Part shown: positions 7,686 to 20,000 of the stretch, piece after piece
Layout: every line of letters begins with the position of its first letter
Position numbering within the stretch: the stretch's first letter is position 1
Origin: JACRLV01 sp045863555
GTDB taxonomy: Bacteria; Planctomycetota; Phycisphaerae; UBA1845; Fen-1342
NCBI GenBank assembly: GCA_045863555.1
Contig: BTUU01000024.1
Coordinates: forward strand, 1-64,000
DNA: 64,000 nt
Direction: 5' to 3'
Program-made: the position numbers and the translations under genes
Notes under the pieces: generated by a model
The model's input: only the letters and a program-made list of their open reading frames with translations
The model's database searches: none
Told to the model about the DNA's origin: nothing

Positions 7686-7718
7686 TCGACTACACGTCTC
7701 CTGACTGGAGGCCGACGC

Positions 7719-8123
7719 ATGATGCGCTCTCTGATGATCGGCTGCGCTGCGGTACTCTTTCTGTCCGCCGGGGGCTGCCTCTACGATCCGGACGTCGGCG
7801 TGCGAGGATTTTACGGGGTGAGCGAGTGGCTGAACGTCGACTCCTCCGTCCCGTTGACGGAGGAATCGGTGCGAGCGCTGGTTCTGGAGCGATACCCGCT
7901 CGGCACGGACATTTCCATCGTCGAAAGCGACCTTCCCGCCGGCCTCGACTCTTATAACGCCGGCCGATGTGATGTGAGCCCGGATTGCGAGCTGTTCATT
8001 GTTCGGGATTCGCGTTCGGCCCTTCCGTGCAGCCGCACGTCGTTCATTTTTGTCAATTTCACGCTGGACGATATGGGCCAGATCACTGATGTGGCAGTAT
8101 TTCTCACGGGAGTCTGTCTCTAG
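7719..8123 (+). CDS. Small lipoprotein of unknown function
   Basis: 134 residues. The signal peptide has an n-region MMRSLM, a hydrophobic core and the lipobox LSAGGC with the lipidated cysteine at position 20, so the product should be membrane anchored. The mature part is acidic (LTEESVRALVLERYPLGTD, IVESDLPAGLD). It contains four cysteines (CDVSPDC..LPCSR..GVC) that could form two disulfides. It has its own sigma-70-like promoter and CTGGAGG before the start; a second ATG one codon later is equally possible. Its GC content is lower than that of its neighbours. No family is recognised. Confidence 0.65.
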   Translation: MMRSLMIGCAAVLFLSAGGCLYDPDVGVRGFYGVSEWLNVDSSVPLTEESVRALVLERYPLGTDISIVESDLPAGLDSYNAGRCDVSPDCELFIVRDSRSALPCSRTSFIFVNFTLDDMGQITDVAVFLTGVCL

Positions 8124-8129
8124 GGCAGA

Positions 8130-8218
8130 TGGCACCGACGACGTGCCACTGTTCTGCGAACAGTGCGGCTGCCGGGCGGAGGCGTCTTCGACATCCAAAC
8201 ACGGCTGACACAGCCGTG
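8130..8218. repeat. Hairpin repeat cluster downstream of the lipoprotein
   Basis: Two perfect 8-bp stems with 3-nt loops: CACTGTTC-TGC-GAACAGTG (8147-8165) and CACGGCTG-ACA-CAGCCGTG (8200-8218). A weaker GGCAC/GTGCC stem precedes them. The second hairpin, preceded by CCAAACACGGCTG, resembles the copy at 45797-45856, so this is a dispersed intergenic element. It may also end transcription of the 7719 gene. Confidence 0.65.
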
Positions 8219-8299
8219 GCACGCCCGCCGCGCCCATTCACTCTTCACTTTTTCCCTTTCACCCGCCCCGCCTCCCGCCGCCTCTACAATCGTGCATCG

Positions 8300-10555
<2,256 letters not shown>

Positions 10556-10591
10556 CCCACCTCGAAACAGCGCCCCGGCCCCCGCTTGTGC

Positions 10592-10597
10592 TATCAT
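10592..10597 (+). promoter_or_regulatory. Extended -10 box before the 10613 gene
   Basis: TGCTATCAT (extended -10, with TATCAT at 10592-10597) ends 15 nt before the chosen ATG, giving a predicted leader of under 10 nt. No -35 consensus was seen. Confidence 0.35.
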
Positions 10598-10612
10598 CCC
10601 CGCACCTGCGGG

Positions 10613-11476
10613 ATGACGGGATTTCGGGCGAAACCGCACCGGTTCGCCGGGAGACACCGGGCCTTGAGACGCTGGCTGACAATCCTCGCCGTAAGCGTCA
10701 GCCTCCTTGGGGCGCTGACGCTGCTCTGGTTTCTAGTCCTGAGCCCGCGCGTCCGCGGCGAGATCTTCCGGGCGCGCGTGCAGGCGAAGCTGGAGTCGGC
10801 CGACCCCGCCGTTCGTCGCGACGCGGCGGAGTCGATCGCCGGGCGGGCGGACCCGTTTCTCGTGACTCGAATCGCCCAGGCACTCTACGGCGAGGAACAC
10901 GATCCCGGCGTCGCGGCGGCATTCGTCCGGGCGCTGGGCGAGATCGGGGATCCCCAGCAGCTTCCCGCGGTTCGCTTTGCCACCGAGCCGCATCAACCCG
11001 GCGAAGTCCGGGCTGCCGCATGGGTCGCGCTGGCCCGAATCGACCGCGGCGAGTTTGACCGACAGGTCTCGGCCCTCGCGGAGGGAGACGCCTGGTCGTC
11101 GCTTGGGATCGCGCATGCACGGCTGTCACTGGGCGACCCGTACGGTGTCGAGACGCTGCTTCGGGCGGCCGAGAGCGAGAATCCGGCCCAGGCCGCGATT
11201 GCGTGCGACGCGCTCAACCGGCACCTGCGGCCGATTCTGGTCGGCATCGGGCAATGGCCGCTGAGAACGCCGCCCTCGGAGGCGTGGCCGCGGCGACTCA
11301 CGCAGGCCGTCGCGAAGCGCGTTGCCGGGATTGATCTCAACCCGCTCTTCCGGGGCGCTGAACGGGCGAAAGGGGCCGTCGAACCGATCCTGTCGACGCT
11401 CAAGCGCATCCTGAACGCGCGAAACCGGATCGAGAACTGGCTGACGGATCCGAACAACCATCGCTGGATACCGTGA
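10613..11476 (+). CDS. Membrane-anchored HEAT-repeat-like protein
   Basis: 287 residues from the ATG at 10613. A basic N-terminus and one transmembrane helix (about residues 21-42, LTILAVSVSLLGALTLLWFL) anchor it. Residues 55-190 contain paired helices resembling HEAT or PBS-lyase repeats (SADPAVRRDAAESIAGRA, DPGVAAAFVRALGEIGD, PGEVRAAAWVALARID). The C-terminal 90 residues are basic and end DPNNHRWIP. The repeats usually act as protein-binding scaffolds; the partner is unknown. The predicted leader is very short (extended -10 at 10592-10597). A near-cognate upstream start at 10586 is possible but would overlap that box. Confidence 0.65.
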   Translation: MTGFRAKPHRFAGRHRALRRWLTILAVSVSLLGALTLLWFLVLSPRVRGEIFRARVQAKLESADPAVRRDAAESIAGRADPFLVTRIAQALYGEEHDPGVAAAFVRALGEIGDPQQLPAVRFATEPHQPGEVRAAAWVALARIDRGEFDRQVSALAEGDAWSSLGIAHARLSLGDPYGVETLLRAAESENPAQAAIACDALNRHLRPILVGIGQWPLRTPPSEAWPRRLTQAVAKRVAGIDLNPLFRGAERAKGAVEPILSTLKRILNARNRIENWLTDPNNHRWIP

Positions 11477-11520
11477 GATGCGCGGATCAAGGCGGCGGTA
11501 GATTGCGCCGCATCCGATGC

Positions 11521-12564
11521 CTATCCGAACTGACCAAACAGCGGCAGCTGCAATGTGGCTCTCGGACCCGGATCCGGACATTTCTCCGCGATGCGTTCTT
11601 CGATCGGCCGGTCCGTCAGCTCGATGCCGCAGCGGCGGGCCGTCGTTTTGAAGAGGCGCTCGACTCCTGCCCAGTATTCTCCCTCGCCCCGCATCCGACA
11701 GCCGAAACGCGACTCCGAAAGGTGGCCGCCGCGCATCGCACGGATGTGGTGCTCCACGCGGGCGGCGCGATCGGGGAGGTCTTCCCGAAGTCGGCTCAGA
11801 AAGACCTCCTGCACGCTTCCGGGCAGACGAAGCGCGAGATAGCCGGCCGAGCGCGCACCGCACTCGGAGGCGGTCGAAAGGAGCCGTGCGACATCGCGAT
11901 CGTTCAGGCCGGGGATGATCGGCGCGATAAGCAGATTGACCGGCACGCCCGCGTCGTGAAGTCGCTTCATCGCCTCGAATCGCTTTTGCGGCGGCGGCGC
12001 GCCGCGCTCGACAAGCCGGGCCACCTCGGCATCCATGAACGGGATGCTGAAATAGACGCGCAGTCCGGCCGCGGCATTCAGCTCGGCGAGCAATTCGGCA
12101 TCGCGTGAAATGAGAAACGACTTGGTCACGATGCTCGCGCGACAGCGGTGACGCAGGCAGGCTTCCAGGCAGCCGCGCGTCAGCCGGTACACGGATTCGA
12201 GGGGCTGATAGGCGTCGGTGACGCCGGAGAAGGCGACCGACTCGCCGCGGATCTTCCGCAACTCCCGATCGAGCAGTTCCGGGGCGTTTGTCTTCACGAT
12301 GAGCCGGGTGTCGAAGTCGGTTCCCGCGCCGTAGCCGAGATACTCGTGCGTCGGGCGGGCATAACAGTAGCTGCATGCGTGCTGGCAGCCCCGGTACGGG
12401 TTTACGCTGTAGTTGAATGGGATGTCCGGACTGTCGTTGGTGGAGAGGATCGAACGGGCCGTTTCCTCGAAGACTTCGACCCGCGCGGGCGGGATTTCGC
12501 CGAGCCACTCGCGGTGGGTCGACTCGAACGGGTTCGGCGGATTGGCTACGCGGCGCAGCGCCAT
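11521..12564 (-). CDS. PA0069-family radical SAM protein (spore-photoproduct-lyase-like)
   Basis: 347 residues. The radical SAM cluster motif CQHACSYCYA gives C60, C64 and C67 for the [4Fe-4S] cluster that cleaves S-adenosylmethionine. The preceding NYSVNPYRGC, and later TRLIVKTNAPELL, SGVTDAYQPLE and LTRGCLEACL, are typical of the PA0069/Rv2578c branch related to SplB. The substrate is not known. The start was set at the ATG at 12564. A further in-frame ATG at 12573 overlaps a perfect TATAAT (12572-12577 on the complementary strand), so the message would begin essentially at the start codon. The gene is divergent from the 12724 glycosyltransferase. Confidence 0.87.
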   Translation of the reverse strand: MALRRVANPPNPFESTHREWLGEIPPARVEVFEETARSILSTNDSPDIPFNYSVNPYRGCQHACSYCYARPTHEYLGYGAGTDFDTRLIVKTNAPELLDRELRKIRGESVAFSGVTDAYQPLESVYRLTRGCLEACLRHRCRASIVTKSFLISRDAELLAELNAAAGLRVYFSIPFMDAEVARLVERGAPPPQKRFEAMKRLHDAGVPVNLLIAPIIPGLNDRDVARLLSTASECGARSAGYLALRLPGSVQEVFLSRLREDLPDRAARVEHHIRAMRGGHLSESRFGCRMRGEGEYWAGVERLFKTTARRCGIELTDRPIEERIAEKCPDPGPRATLQLPLFGQFG

Positions 12565-12571
12565 TGACTGC

Positions 12572-12577
12572 ATTATA
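12572..12577 (-). promoter_or_regulatory. Perfect -10 box 7 nt from the radical SAM start codon
   Basis: TATAAT on the minus strand ends 7 nt before the ATG at 12564. Transcription should begin at or next to the start codon, giving a leaderless mRNA. No good -35 box was found 16-18 bp upstream. Confidence 0.5.
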
Positions 12578-12723
12578 GTTTGGCTTTTGTTTGGATTCCA
12601 GTCCAGGCCCCCCGGTGCGCTCCCGATCGCCCCGGCCGACTGATCGGCGCGTATCACGCCGTGGGCGCGGCCACTCCGTTTGGAGCGCGGCCGGCCCGGC
12701 CGGAAGACTGTAGGATTGCCCGA

Positions 12724-14598
12724 ATGAACGAGAGCCCCCCGCCGGTTGCGGCCGACGTGGTGATTCCAACTCGCCCGCGCGACGTCTCCGCCTGGCTGTG
12801 GTTTGGCGTGATGCTCGCGCTTGCAGCCGCCATCCGCGCGTGGCTCGCGTCCACGCCGGAGGGGCATCGCTCCGACCTCGATATCTTCACGGACTGGGTG
12901 CGGCGCCTCCAGGCGGGCGGCCTCGCGGAGTTCTACGCGGGGAACAAGTGGTGTGATTATCCCCCGCTGATGGTCCTGGTTTTCGATGCCGTGGGCCGCG
13001 CGGCCACGGCGATTCTCGGCGCCAAGCCGATCTCGACCGATCTCTGGATGGTCTGGAAAGCGCCCGCGTGCATTGCCGACCTCCTGATCGGTGTGCTGCT
13101 CATGCTGGAAGGGAGGCGGCTATTCGGTTCGCGGGCCGGGCTCGCGGCGGCCGCGCTCTATCTTCTGAACCCGGTTTCAATCTACGACTCCGCTTTCTGG
13201 GGTCAGGTTGATTCCATCTATACGCTGTTCCTGCTCGCGGGCCTCGTGATGATCGGTCGGGGTGGGTGGTTTACGGTGGGGCTGGTTTCGGCGATCGCCG
13301 TGCTCACGAAATTCCAGGCGATCGCCATTCTGCCCCTGCTGATCTTCGAAACCTACCGGATCGGGGGCTGGCGCGGCCTCGGCGTCAAGCTGGTCGGCGC
13401 GGTGGTCGCGGCGGCGGCTGTGCTGTCACCGTTCTACTACACGGGCACGCTCGAGCAGGTTCTGACGCGCAGTTATGTCAACGTCGTCGGCCAGTACCAC
13501 GAGATGTCGAAGAACGCCTTCAACCTCTGGTGGCTGGCGGGCGATCCCGAATCCGCGGATACGAGGATTCCTGCCGCGATCGTCGCGGCGGTCGCGCAGG
13601 GAGAGACTTCGCTCGCGGCGGACGCGTCTCCGCTGCTCTGGCTGAACTGGCGCAAGATCTCCCTGGGGCTGTATGCGCTGATTGTCGCGGTGATCATCTC
13701 GATCTACAGCCGACGGCCGGGAAGCGTCCGCCGGTATTGTGCCGCGGGCATTCTCGCGCTCGCGTTCTTCCTCTTCCCGACGGAGATGCATGAGCGGTAC
13801 GCGTTTCCCGCGGTCGCGTTTCTGGGGGTTTGGGCGGTCGCGCGGGCGGTCAATGAGCGTCTCTACGTTCTGATTTGCGCCTTGTTGCTGATCAACCTCG
13901 CGGCCGCGCTGCCGCCGCTGCCGCTGGGCATGGTTACCGCCTCCGGACTCCTGGCGTGCTTTTTCATCCTGCTCTTTCTCGGCCTTCGGTGCGATGCGGT
14001 TCGAAAGGACACCACGGAGCAGGATCCCCGAACGGGTCCGGCCGATCCGATACCAGCCGGACCGCGCCGACTCATTCCGCTGTTTCGAACTGCGACGGTC
14101 GTGGCCGTCGTCGGCGCGGTCGGCGCGACCGGATATGTCGTCGCGAATCTGTCGCTTCGGCCGGTGCGCTCCATGCCCGATTCTGCGATCTTCCTGAGCG
14201 ATCTCGCGCCGCGGAGCGCCCGCCAGGGATGGAAATCGCTGGCGGCGGACGCGAGCGTCGCCGGGGGCTACCTTCGTCTTGGAGACCGGATCTACCTGAA
14301 AGGACTCGGAACGCACGCGCCGGCGAGACTTGAGTACGCGATTCCAGCGGCGGCCCGGCGGTTCTCGGCGGTCGTCGGCGTCAACCGCGATGCCCGGCTG
14401 GGCTCGGTCCTGATCGCCGTCGAAGTGGATGGGAAGGTGGTTGCGACGAGCGGACCGCTGACAGCGGAATCGCCGCCGTTCGAGCTGGACGTGCCTGTGG
14501 CGGGCAAGCGGCATCTTGCCCTTGTCGCGACGGACGGCGGGAATGGGCGAAAAGGCGATCATGTCGATTGGGCGCTCGCCCGATTCCTGACCGAATGA
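12724..14598 (+). CDS. GT-C glycosyltransferase with C-terminal NPCBM domain
   Basis: 624 residues. The first 430 are a multi-spanning membrane protein of the GT-C type. The catalytic-loop acidic motif SDLDIFTDW is at 50-58 after helix 1, DYPP at 79-82, and then LYLLNPVSIYDSAFWGQVDSIYTLFLLAG, as in dolichol/polyprenol-phosphate-sugar mannosyltransferases of the PIG-M/ALG class. PTEMHERYAFPA is a further conserved loop. Residues about 495-624 form an NPCBM-like carbohydrate-binding module (SARQGWKSLAADASV, LRLGDRIYLKGLGTHAPA). It probably transfers a lipid-linked sugar on the outer face of the inner membrane. TAGGAT ends 7 nt before the ATG, again suggesting little or no leader. Confidence 0.82.
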   Translation: MNESPPPVAADVVIPTRPRDVSAWLWFGVMLALAAAIRAWLASTPEGHRSDLDIFTDWVRRLQAGGLAEFYAGNKWCDYPPLMVLVFDAVGRAATAILGAKPISTDLWMVWKAPACIADLLIGVLLMLEGRRLFGSRAGLAAAALYLLNPVSIYDSAFWGQVDSIYTLFLLAGLVMIGRGGWFTVGLVSAIAVLTKFQAIAILPLLIFETYRIGGWRGLGVKLVGAVVAAAAVLSPFYYTGTLEQVLTRSYVNVVGQYHEMSKNAFNLWWLAGDPESADTRIPAAIVAAVAQGETSLAADASPLLWLNWRKISLGLYALIVAVIISIYSRRPGSVRRYCAAGILALAFFLFPTEMHERYAFPAVAFLGVWAVARAVNERLYVLICALLLINLAAALPPLPLGMVTASGLLACFFILLFLGLRCDAVRKDTTEQDPRTGPADPIPAGPRRLIPLFRTATVVAVVGAVGATGYVVANLSLRPVRSMPDSAIFLSDLAPRSARQGWKSLAADASVAGGYLRLGDRIYLKGLGTHAPARLEYAIPAAARRFSAVVGVNRDARLGSVLIAVEVDGKVVATSGPLTAESPPFELDVPVAGKRHLALVATDGGNGRKGDHVDWALARFLTE

Positions 14599-14652
14599 CG
14601 ATCGTCCCGCCCAGTACGCACACGCCCCCACCGTCGGCTACCATGTCCGCCC

Positions 14653-16182
14653 ATGCTCGCCAGAGTTCACAGCATGGCGCTTCTCGGCATCGAGGCACGC
14701 ACCTGCGAGGTCGAAGTCGACGTCACGGGACACGGGTTCGGGTTCCCTACCCTCGTCGGCCTGCCGGATGCCGCCGTCAAGGAGAGTGTCGACCGAATCC
14801 GCTCGGCGCTCACGAACTCCGGATTCATGCTCCCCAAATCGCGTACGACGGTGAATCTCGCGCCGGCCGAGGTTCGCAAGGAAGGACCGGCGTTCGACCT
14901 GCCGATCGCGCTCGGGATGCTCGTCGCCGACGGACAGTTGCAGTCGGAGCTCCTGGGCGAGTTTCTGGTTGCGGGTGAACTGGCGCTCGATGGACGCGTG
15001 CGTCCGATTCGCGGCGCGCTCTCGCTGGCGGTGCTCGCGCGGGAAAACAAGTTCGCCCGGCTGATCGTGCCGCGCGAAAACGCGGAGGAAGCGGCGGTTG
15101 TCGATGGCGTCGAGGTCTACGCGGTTTCGTCGCTGACCGAGGCAGCGGGGCTCGTTGCCGGAGAACTCCCGCTTGAGCCGACCGTAGTCGACCTTCAGCG
15201 GCTGTTTGAGGCGGGCTCCAAGTACGAAGTCGATTTCTCGGACGTGCGCGGCCAGGAGCACGTGAAACGCGCTCTGCTCGTCGCGGCCGCCGGGCGGCAC
15301 AACGTGCTGATGATCGGCCCCCCGGGAACCGGCAAGACGATGCTGGCCAAGCGCCTGCCGACGGTGCTGCCGGCGCTGAGCCTGCGGGAATCGCTCGAGA
15401 CCACGCGGATCTACTCTGCGAGCGGGAAGCTACCGGCCGGGTCGAGCCTGATGGCCACGCGGCCCGTACGCCAGCCGCACCACTCGATCAGCACGCCGGC
15501 GCTCGTCGGCGGCGGCACGATTCCCCAGGCTGGCGAGGTTTCCCTCTCGCATCACGGTGTCCTGTTTCTCGACGAGTTTCCAGAGTTCAATCGGAGCGTG
15601 CTGGAGTCGATGCGACAGGTTCTCGAGGACGGCACCGTCACGATTGCGCGGGCCCACAGCGCCGTCCAGTTCCCGGCTGACTTCATGCTCGTGGCGGCGA
15701 TGAACCCATGCCCGTGCGGCTACTTCACGGATCCACGCAAGCCATGCAAGTGCTCTCCGCCGCAGATCGATCGCTACCTGGCCCGGGTCTCGGGTCCGCT
15801 GCTGGAGCGCATCGACCTGCACGTCGAGGTGCCGGCCGTTCCGATTGACGCACTTCGGAACGCGAAACCCGGAACGGACAGCGCGACAATGCGGCAGGAC
15901 GTCGAACGGGTCTGGAAGATCCAGCGCGCCCGATTCGGGGAAGAGACGACCACGACGAATGGTCGCATGTCTTCGCGTCAGCTGCGCAAGTTCGCACCGA
16001 TCGAGTCGGATGGCGAGCGGGTATTGCGGCAAGCGGTCTCGGAGCTCGGCCTGAGCGCCCGTGCGCATGACAAGATTCTCCGCGTCGCGCGGACCATTGC
16101 GGATCTTGCGGGCGAGGCGAACGTCAGTGCCATGCACCTTTCGGAGGCAATCTCGTATCGGCGCCTTGACCGCAGCCTTTGA
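14653..16182 (+). CDS. comM: YifB/ComM family Mg-chelatase-like AAA+ ATPase
   Basis: 509 residues, the normal family length. The N-terminal ChlI-like domain runs to about residue 190 (GLPDAAVKESVDRIRSAL, PADVR-like LAPAEVRKEGPAFDLPIAL). The AAA+ core has Walker A GPPGTGKT at 222-229, Walker B GVLFLDEFPEF at about 297-307, and the signature NPCPCGY with further cysteines (KPCKCSP). ComM is a hexameric helicase that helps branch migration during natural transformation; whether this organism is transformable is not shown. A TACCAT box ends 8 nt before the ATG and no Shine-Dalgarno is visible, as for its neighbours. Confidence 0.93.
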   Translation: MLARVHSMALLGIEARTCEVEVDVTGHGFGFPTLVGLPDAAVKESVDRIRSALTNSGFMLPKSRTTVNLAPAEVRKEGPAFDLPIALGMLVADGQLQSELLGEFLVAGELALDGRVRPIRGALSLAVLARENKFARLIVPRENAEEAAVVDGVEVYAVSSLTEAAGLVAGELPLEPTVVDLQRLFEAGSKYEVDFSDVRGQEHVKRALLVAAAGRHNVLMIGPPGTGKTMLAKRLPTVLPALSLRESLETTRIYSASGKLPAGSSLMATRPVRQPHHSISTPALVGGGTIPQAGEVSLSHHGVLFLDEFPEFNRSVLESMRQVLEDGTVTIARAHSAVQFPADFMLVAAMNPCPCGYFTDPRKPCKCSPPQIDRYLARVSGPLLERIDLHVEVPAVPIDALRNAKPGTDSATMRQDVERVWKIQRARFGEETTTTNGRMSSRQLRKFAPIESDGERVLRQAVSELGLSARAHDKILRVARTIADLAGEANVSAMHLSEAISYRRLDRSL

Positions 16183-16283
16183 GCGTGATTCACAATTCGC
16201 ACGTTATTGGTGCGATTAGCCGATGCGGGCGCGGGAGCCGCTGCGCGATTTTGCTGAATCTCCTGAAAGCGCCGCCGGGTCCC

Positions 16284-16311
16284 TTGACCGATCTTCCGAA
16301 CCCCCTATGAT
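16284..16311 (+). promoter_or_regulatory. Promoter of the Alternative Complex III-oxidase operon
   Basis: TTGACC (16284-16289) and TATGAT (16306-16311) with 16 bp between, giving a leader of about 25-30 nt before actA. This is the only good promoter seen before the long co-directional run that ends at 30504. Confidence 0.55.
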
Positions 16312-16344
16312 CGGCGTTCCTTCAGGGTATTTGGTGCCAGCAGA

Positions 16345-17016
16345 ATGAACGAAAACCAAGGCGCTTTCTTTCCCAAGTGGACGAACGGGATACGCTCCGC
16401 GCTTGCAGTCGGCACGGCGATCGGAGCGCTCTACGTCGGCACGGTCATTACATTCGGTTTTTCGCCCCAGGCGACGGATGTGGGCTATATGCCGAGCCAG
16501 CCGGTTCCCTACAGCCACGCGCTTCATGCGGGCAAGCTGGGGATCGACTGTCTCTATTGCCACACCAGCGTGACGGACGGCGCCCATGCCAACATTCCGC
16601 CGACGCAGACCTGCATGGGCTGCCACGCAAACGTGAACGTGCCCGAAGATCGCGTCTTCAAGCTCGATCCGGTCAAGAAGAGCTTCGAGGACGGGACGCC
16701 GATCAAGTGGAAGAAGATTCACGACCTTCCCGACTACGCCTATTTCGATCACAGCGCCCACGTCAACCGCGGCATCGGATGCGTCTCCTGCCATGGTCGA
16801 ATCGACCAGATGGAAGTTGTCTATCAAAGCCAGCCGCTCAGCATGCAGTGGTGTCTCGACTGCCACCGCAATCCGGAAAAGCACCTTCGCCCGCTCGACC
16901 AGATCACGAACATGACCTGGGTCCCGCCCGGCGGCGATCAGATCGCGGCCGGCCAGGAACTCAAGAAGGCCATGGGCATCAACCCCTCACAGGACTGCTC
17001 GACATGCCATCGGTGA
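16345..17016 (+). CDS. actA: Alternative Complex III subunit ActA, pentahaem cytochrome c
   Basis: 223 residues. A membrane segment at about 18-37 anchors it, and the rest lies in the periplasm. Five CxxCH haem c sites are visible: CLYCH, CMGCH, CVSCH, CLDCH and CSTCH, matching the pentahaem ActA of Alternative Complex III. The spacing and the motif YSHALHAGKLGIDCLYCH are family signatures. ActA carries electrons between the quinol-oxidising core and a downstream cytochrome or oxidase. The start has no strong Shine-Dalgarno. The gene overlaps actB by 13 bp and heads the respiratory operon. Confidence 0.95.
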   Translation: MNENQGAFFPKWTNGIRSALAVGTAIGALYVGTVITFGFSPQATDVGYMPSQPVPYSHALHAGKLGIDCLYCHTSVTDGAHANIPPTQTCMGCHANVNVPEDRVFKLDPVKKSFEDGTPIKWKKIHDLPDYAYFDHSAHVNRGIGCVSCHGRIDQMEVVYQSQPLSMQWCLDCHRNPEKHLRPLDQITNMTWVPPGGDQIAAGQELKKAMGINPSQDCSTCHR

Positions 17017-20000
17017 CACCCGGGTCGAAACAATACTGGCGGAGCATGGACGAGCTCGCCGAGACGCCTGAATTCAAGGCGATCGTCGAGAACGAGTTTC
17101 CGTACCTGAACGCCGGAAACCTGCCGTCAAGTTCGCGCCGTGGTTTTCTGAAGCTGATGGGCGCGTCGGCCGCCCTGGCCGGACTGGTCGGCTGTCGGTG
17201 GCCTGAACAGAGCATCGTCGAATACGCCCGCCGTCCGATGGGCCGCACGCCGGGCAAGCCGGTGCAGTTCGCGACGGCGATGTCGCTCAACGGCGTCGCG
17301 ACGGGCGCGCTCGTGACAAGCTACGACGGCCGGCCGGTGAAGGTTGACGGGAACCCCACTCACCCTTTCAGCCTCGGCCGCAGCGATGCGCTTATGCAGG
17401 CCGCGATTCTCGAACTCTATGACCCCGATCGAAGCGCGGCCCCGCTTCGTGCCGGGGCCCCGGCGACATGGGCCGAGGCCATGGCCGCGCTGAAGGGTCT
17501 TGGCGATGCGGCAAAGGCCAACGCCGGCGCGTCTCTTCTCATCATCAGCGAGCCGATCGCATCGCCGACACTGGCGGACATGAAGGCCCGGTTGCTCGCG
17601 GCGCTGCCGAAGGCGACCTGGGTCGGCTATTCCCCGCTCTCGCAGGACAATGAGCGCATCGGCACTCAGGCCGCTCTCGGAAAGGCGGCGCGGCCGCTGC
17701 TTGACCTGAAGAATGCCAAGGTGATCGCGTCCTTCGACGCGGACCTGCTGATGACGCATCCGGCGGCCGTGAAGCTGATGAACGAGTTTTCAAAGGCACG
17801 CTCAGCCGCCGATGGACACATGAACCGGCTCTTTGTCATCGAGCCGAACATGTCCGTCACGGGTTCAAACGCAGATGAACGGTTCGCCGAGAAACTGAGC
17901 AACGTCACCGTCCGAATGGCGCAGGTTGCTGTCGCGCTCGGGGCGGCGGGTGTGCCGTTGGCCGCTCCGGCGCTGGCGGCGGCAACGAAGATCGCCGGGA
18001 GCGCGACGCCGCCTCCGTATGTCGCCGAACTCGCCCGGGAACTCGCGGCCGGTCGCGGAGCGTCGGTTGTCGCGGCGGGGTATCGGTTGCCGCCGATTGC
18101 GCACGCGCTGGCGGTCGCGCTCAATGCGGCGCTGGATAACGCCGGCAAAACGGTGACGTATGCCGAACTGCCTTTTCCCGATCGTTGGTCGCATCTCGAG
18201 GCGATCACGGCCGCGACGGAGAAGCTGAACGGCGGCAGTATCGAAACCGTCGTCATTCTCGGCGGAAACCCCGTCTACGACGCGCCGGCGGACCTGAACT
18301 TCGCCGCAGCGCTCGGCAAGGCGAAGAATGCCGTCCACCTGAGCCTTACCAACGACGAAACGAGCAAGGCGCTCGGCCCGGGCGGCTGGCACCTGCCCGC
18401 GGCGCACTGGCTCGAATCGTGGGGCGATGGTTACGCCTATGACGGCACGCTCACGATGGTTCAGCCGCTGATTGCTCCGCTCTTCGACGGCAAGACGGCG
18501 GAAGAGGTAATCGCCCCCCTGTTCGGTGATGCCCTGACGAGCGGGTACGACATCGTTCGCCGCCACTTCCGTGAACGTCTCGCGGCCGGAGTGCCGGACT
18601 TCGAAGCGGCGTGGCGGAAAGCGCTCCATGAGGGAGTCGTCGCCAACACACCGTGGCCGAAGGTTGCACCCTCGATTTCAGGCGACTGGACCGCGATGGC
18701 CAATGCCGTCACATCCGTGGACGGCGAACGTACATTCGAAATCACGTTTGTGCAGGATCACAAGGCCTACGATGGCCGGTTCGTCAACAATGGCTGGCTC
18801 CAGGAGCTGCCGGACCCGATTACGAAGATGACGTGGGACAACGCGGCGTACATGTCCCCCGCCGATGCGAACCGCCTCGGCATTGTCCGCGACGACCAGA
18901 TCGAGATCTCGCTGGGCGGTCTGAAGATGACGCTGCCCGTCTGCCCGGTCCCGGGCCACGCATCGGGCACGATTACGCTGCCGCTCGGGTACGGCCGCAG
19001 GGACGCCGGCAGCGTCGCCGCAGGCAGCGGATTCAACACGTACGCACTGCGCACGCGGGCTTCGTTCTTTGGCGGCGCGGGCGCGACGGTGGCTGCTCGC
19101 GGCGGGTCGTACGCGCTCGCAACGACGCAGGACCACCACGCGATGACCAGCGTCGTCGGCAATCGCCAGATGGGCGAGGTCATTCCCGTCCTCGTTCGAT
19201 CGGGAACGCTGAAAAAATTCCAGGCCGAGCCCGACTTCGTCCGGAAAGTGCACGGCGTGCACTCCCTTCCGCTCGTGCAGTTGTTCGACTCCTTCGACAA
19301 GACGTTCGACGAATCGCAGCGCTGGGCCATGTCGATCGACCTCAGCAAGTGCACGGGCTGCAGCGCGTGCGTGGTCGCATGCCAGGCGGAGAACAACATC
19401 CCCGTCGTCGGCAAGCACGAGGTTCGCCTCGGCCGCGAGATGCACTGGCTGCGAATCGACCGCTATTTCACCGGCGATCCGTTGAGCGATTCGGTCCAGG
19501 TCGTGCATCAGCCGGTCCCGTGCCAGCATTGTGAAAATGCCCCCTGCGAGCAGGTCTGCCCCGTGGCGGCGACGACGCACGATTCGCAGGGCCTCAACGT
19601 GATGGTCTACAACCGCTGCATCGGCACGCGGTATTGTGCGAACAACTGCCCCTACAAGGTCCGCCGCTTCAACTGGTTCTACAACCACCACGGCCCGCGT
19701 CACCCGCGCTCGCTCGCGACGGGCACCGTCGCGCCGCTGACGCCCAAGAAGCCGGGCCTGCTCCCGCAGCAGCACCTGACCGAAATCCAGATGATGGGCA
19801 TGAATCCGGAGGTCACGGTCCGCAGCCGTGGCGTCATGGAGAAGTGCTCGTTCTGCGTGCAGCGCATCCAGCACGCCAAGATCGAGGCCCGCAACCGGCA
19901 GGTTCAGGGGCACGCCGGCGAGATGGTCATCCCCGACGGAACAGTCAGTCCCGCCTGTGCGGACGCCTGCCCGGCCGAGGCGATCACGTTCGGCGACCTG

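Larger units (their letters stand above)
6528..7718. other. Repeat-rich intergenic island of about 1.2 kb
   Basis: No convincing gene. The segment holds an inverted pair of CTCTGCGCC-type repeats (6686-6848), a nine-copy 21-bp tandem array (7042-7230) and a chain of perfect hairpins (7386-7617), each listed separately. A sigma-70-like promoter for the following lipoprotein lies at its right end. Confidence 0.7.

Noticed and set aside
16187..16220. Weak AATTCGCAC/GTGCGATT hairpin after the comM gene as a terminator
   Set aside because: Short stem with a mismatch and no T run; not enough to call.
17130..17200. ActB as a functional molybdenum enzyme
   Set aside because: The operon context and the fusion with iron-sulfur motifs identify Alternative Complex III, whose ActB lacks the cofactor.
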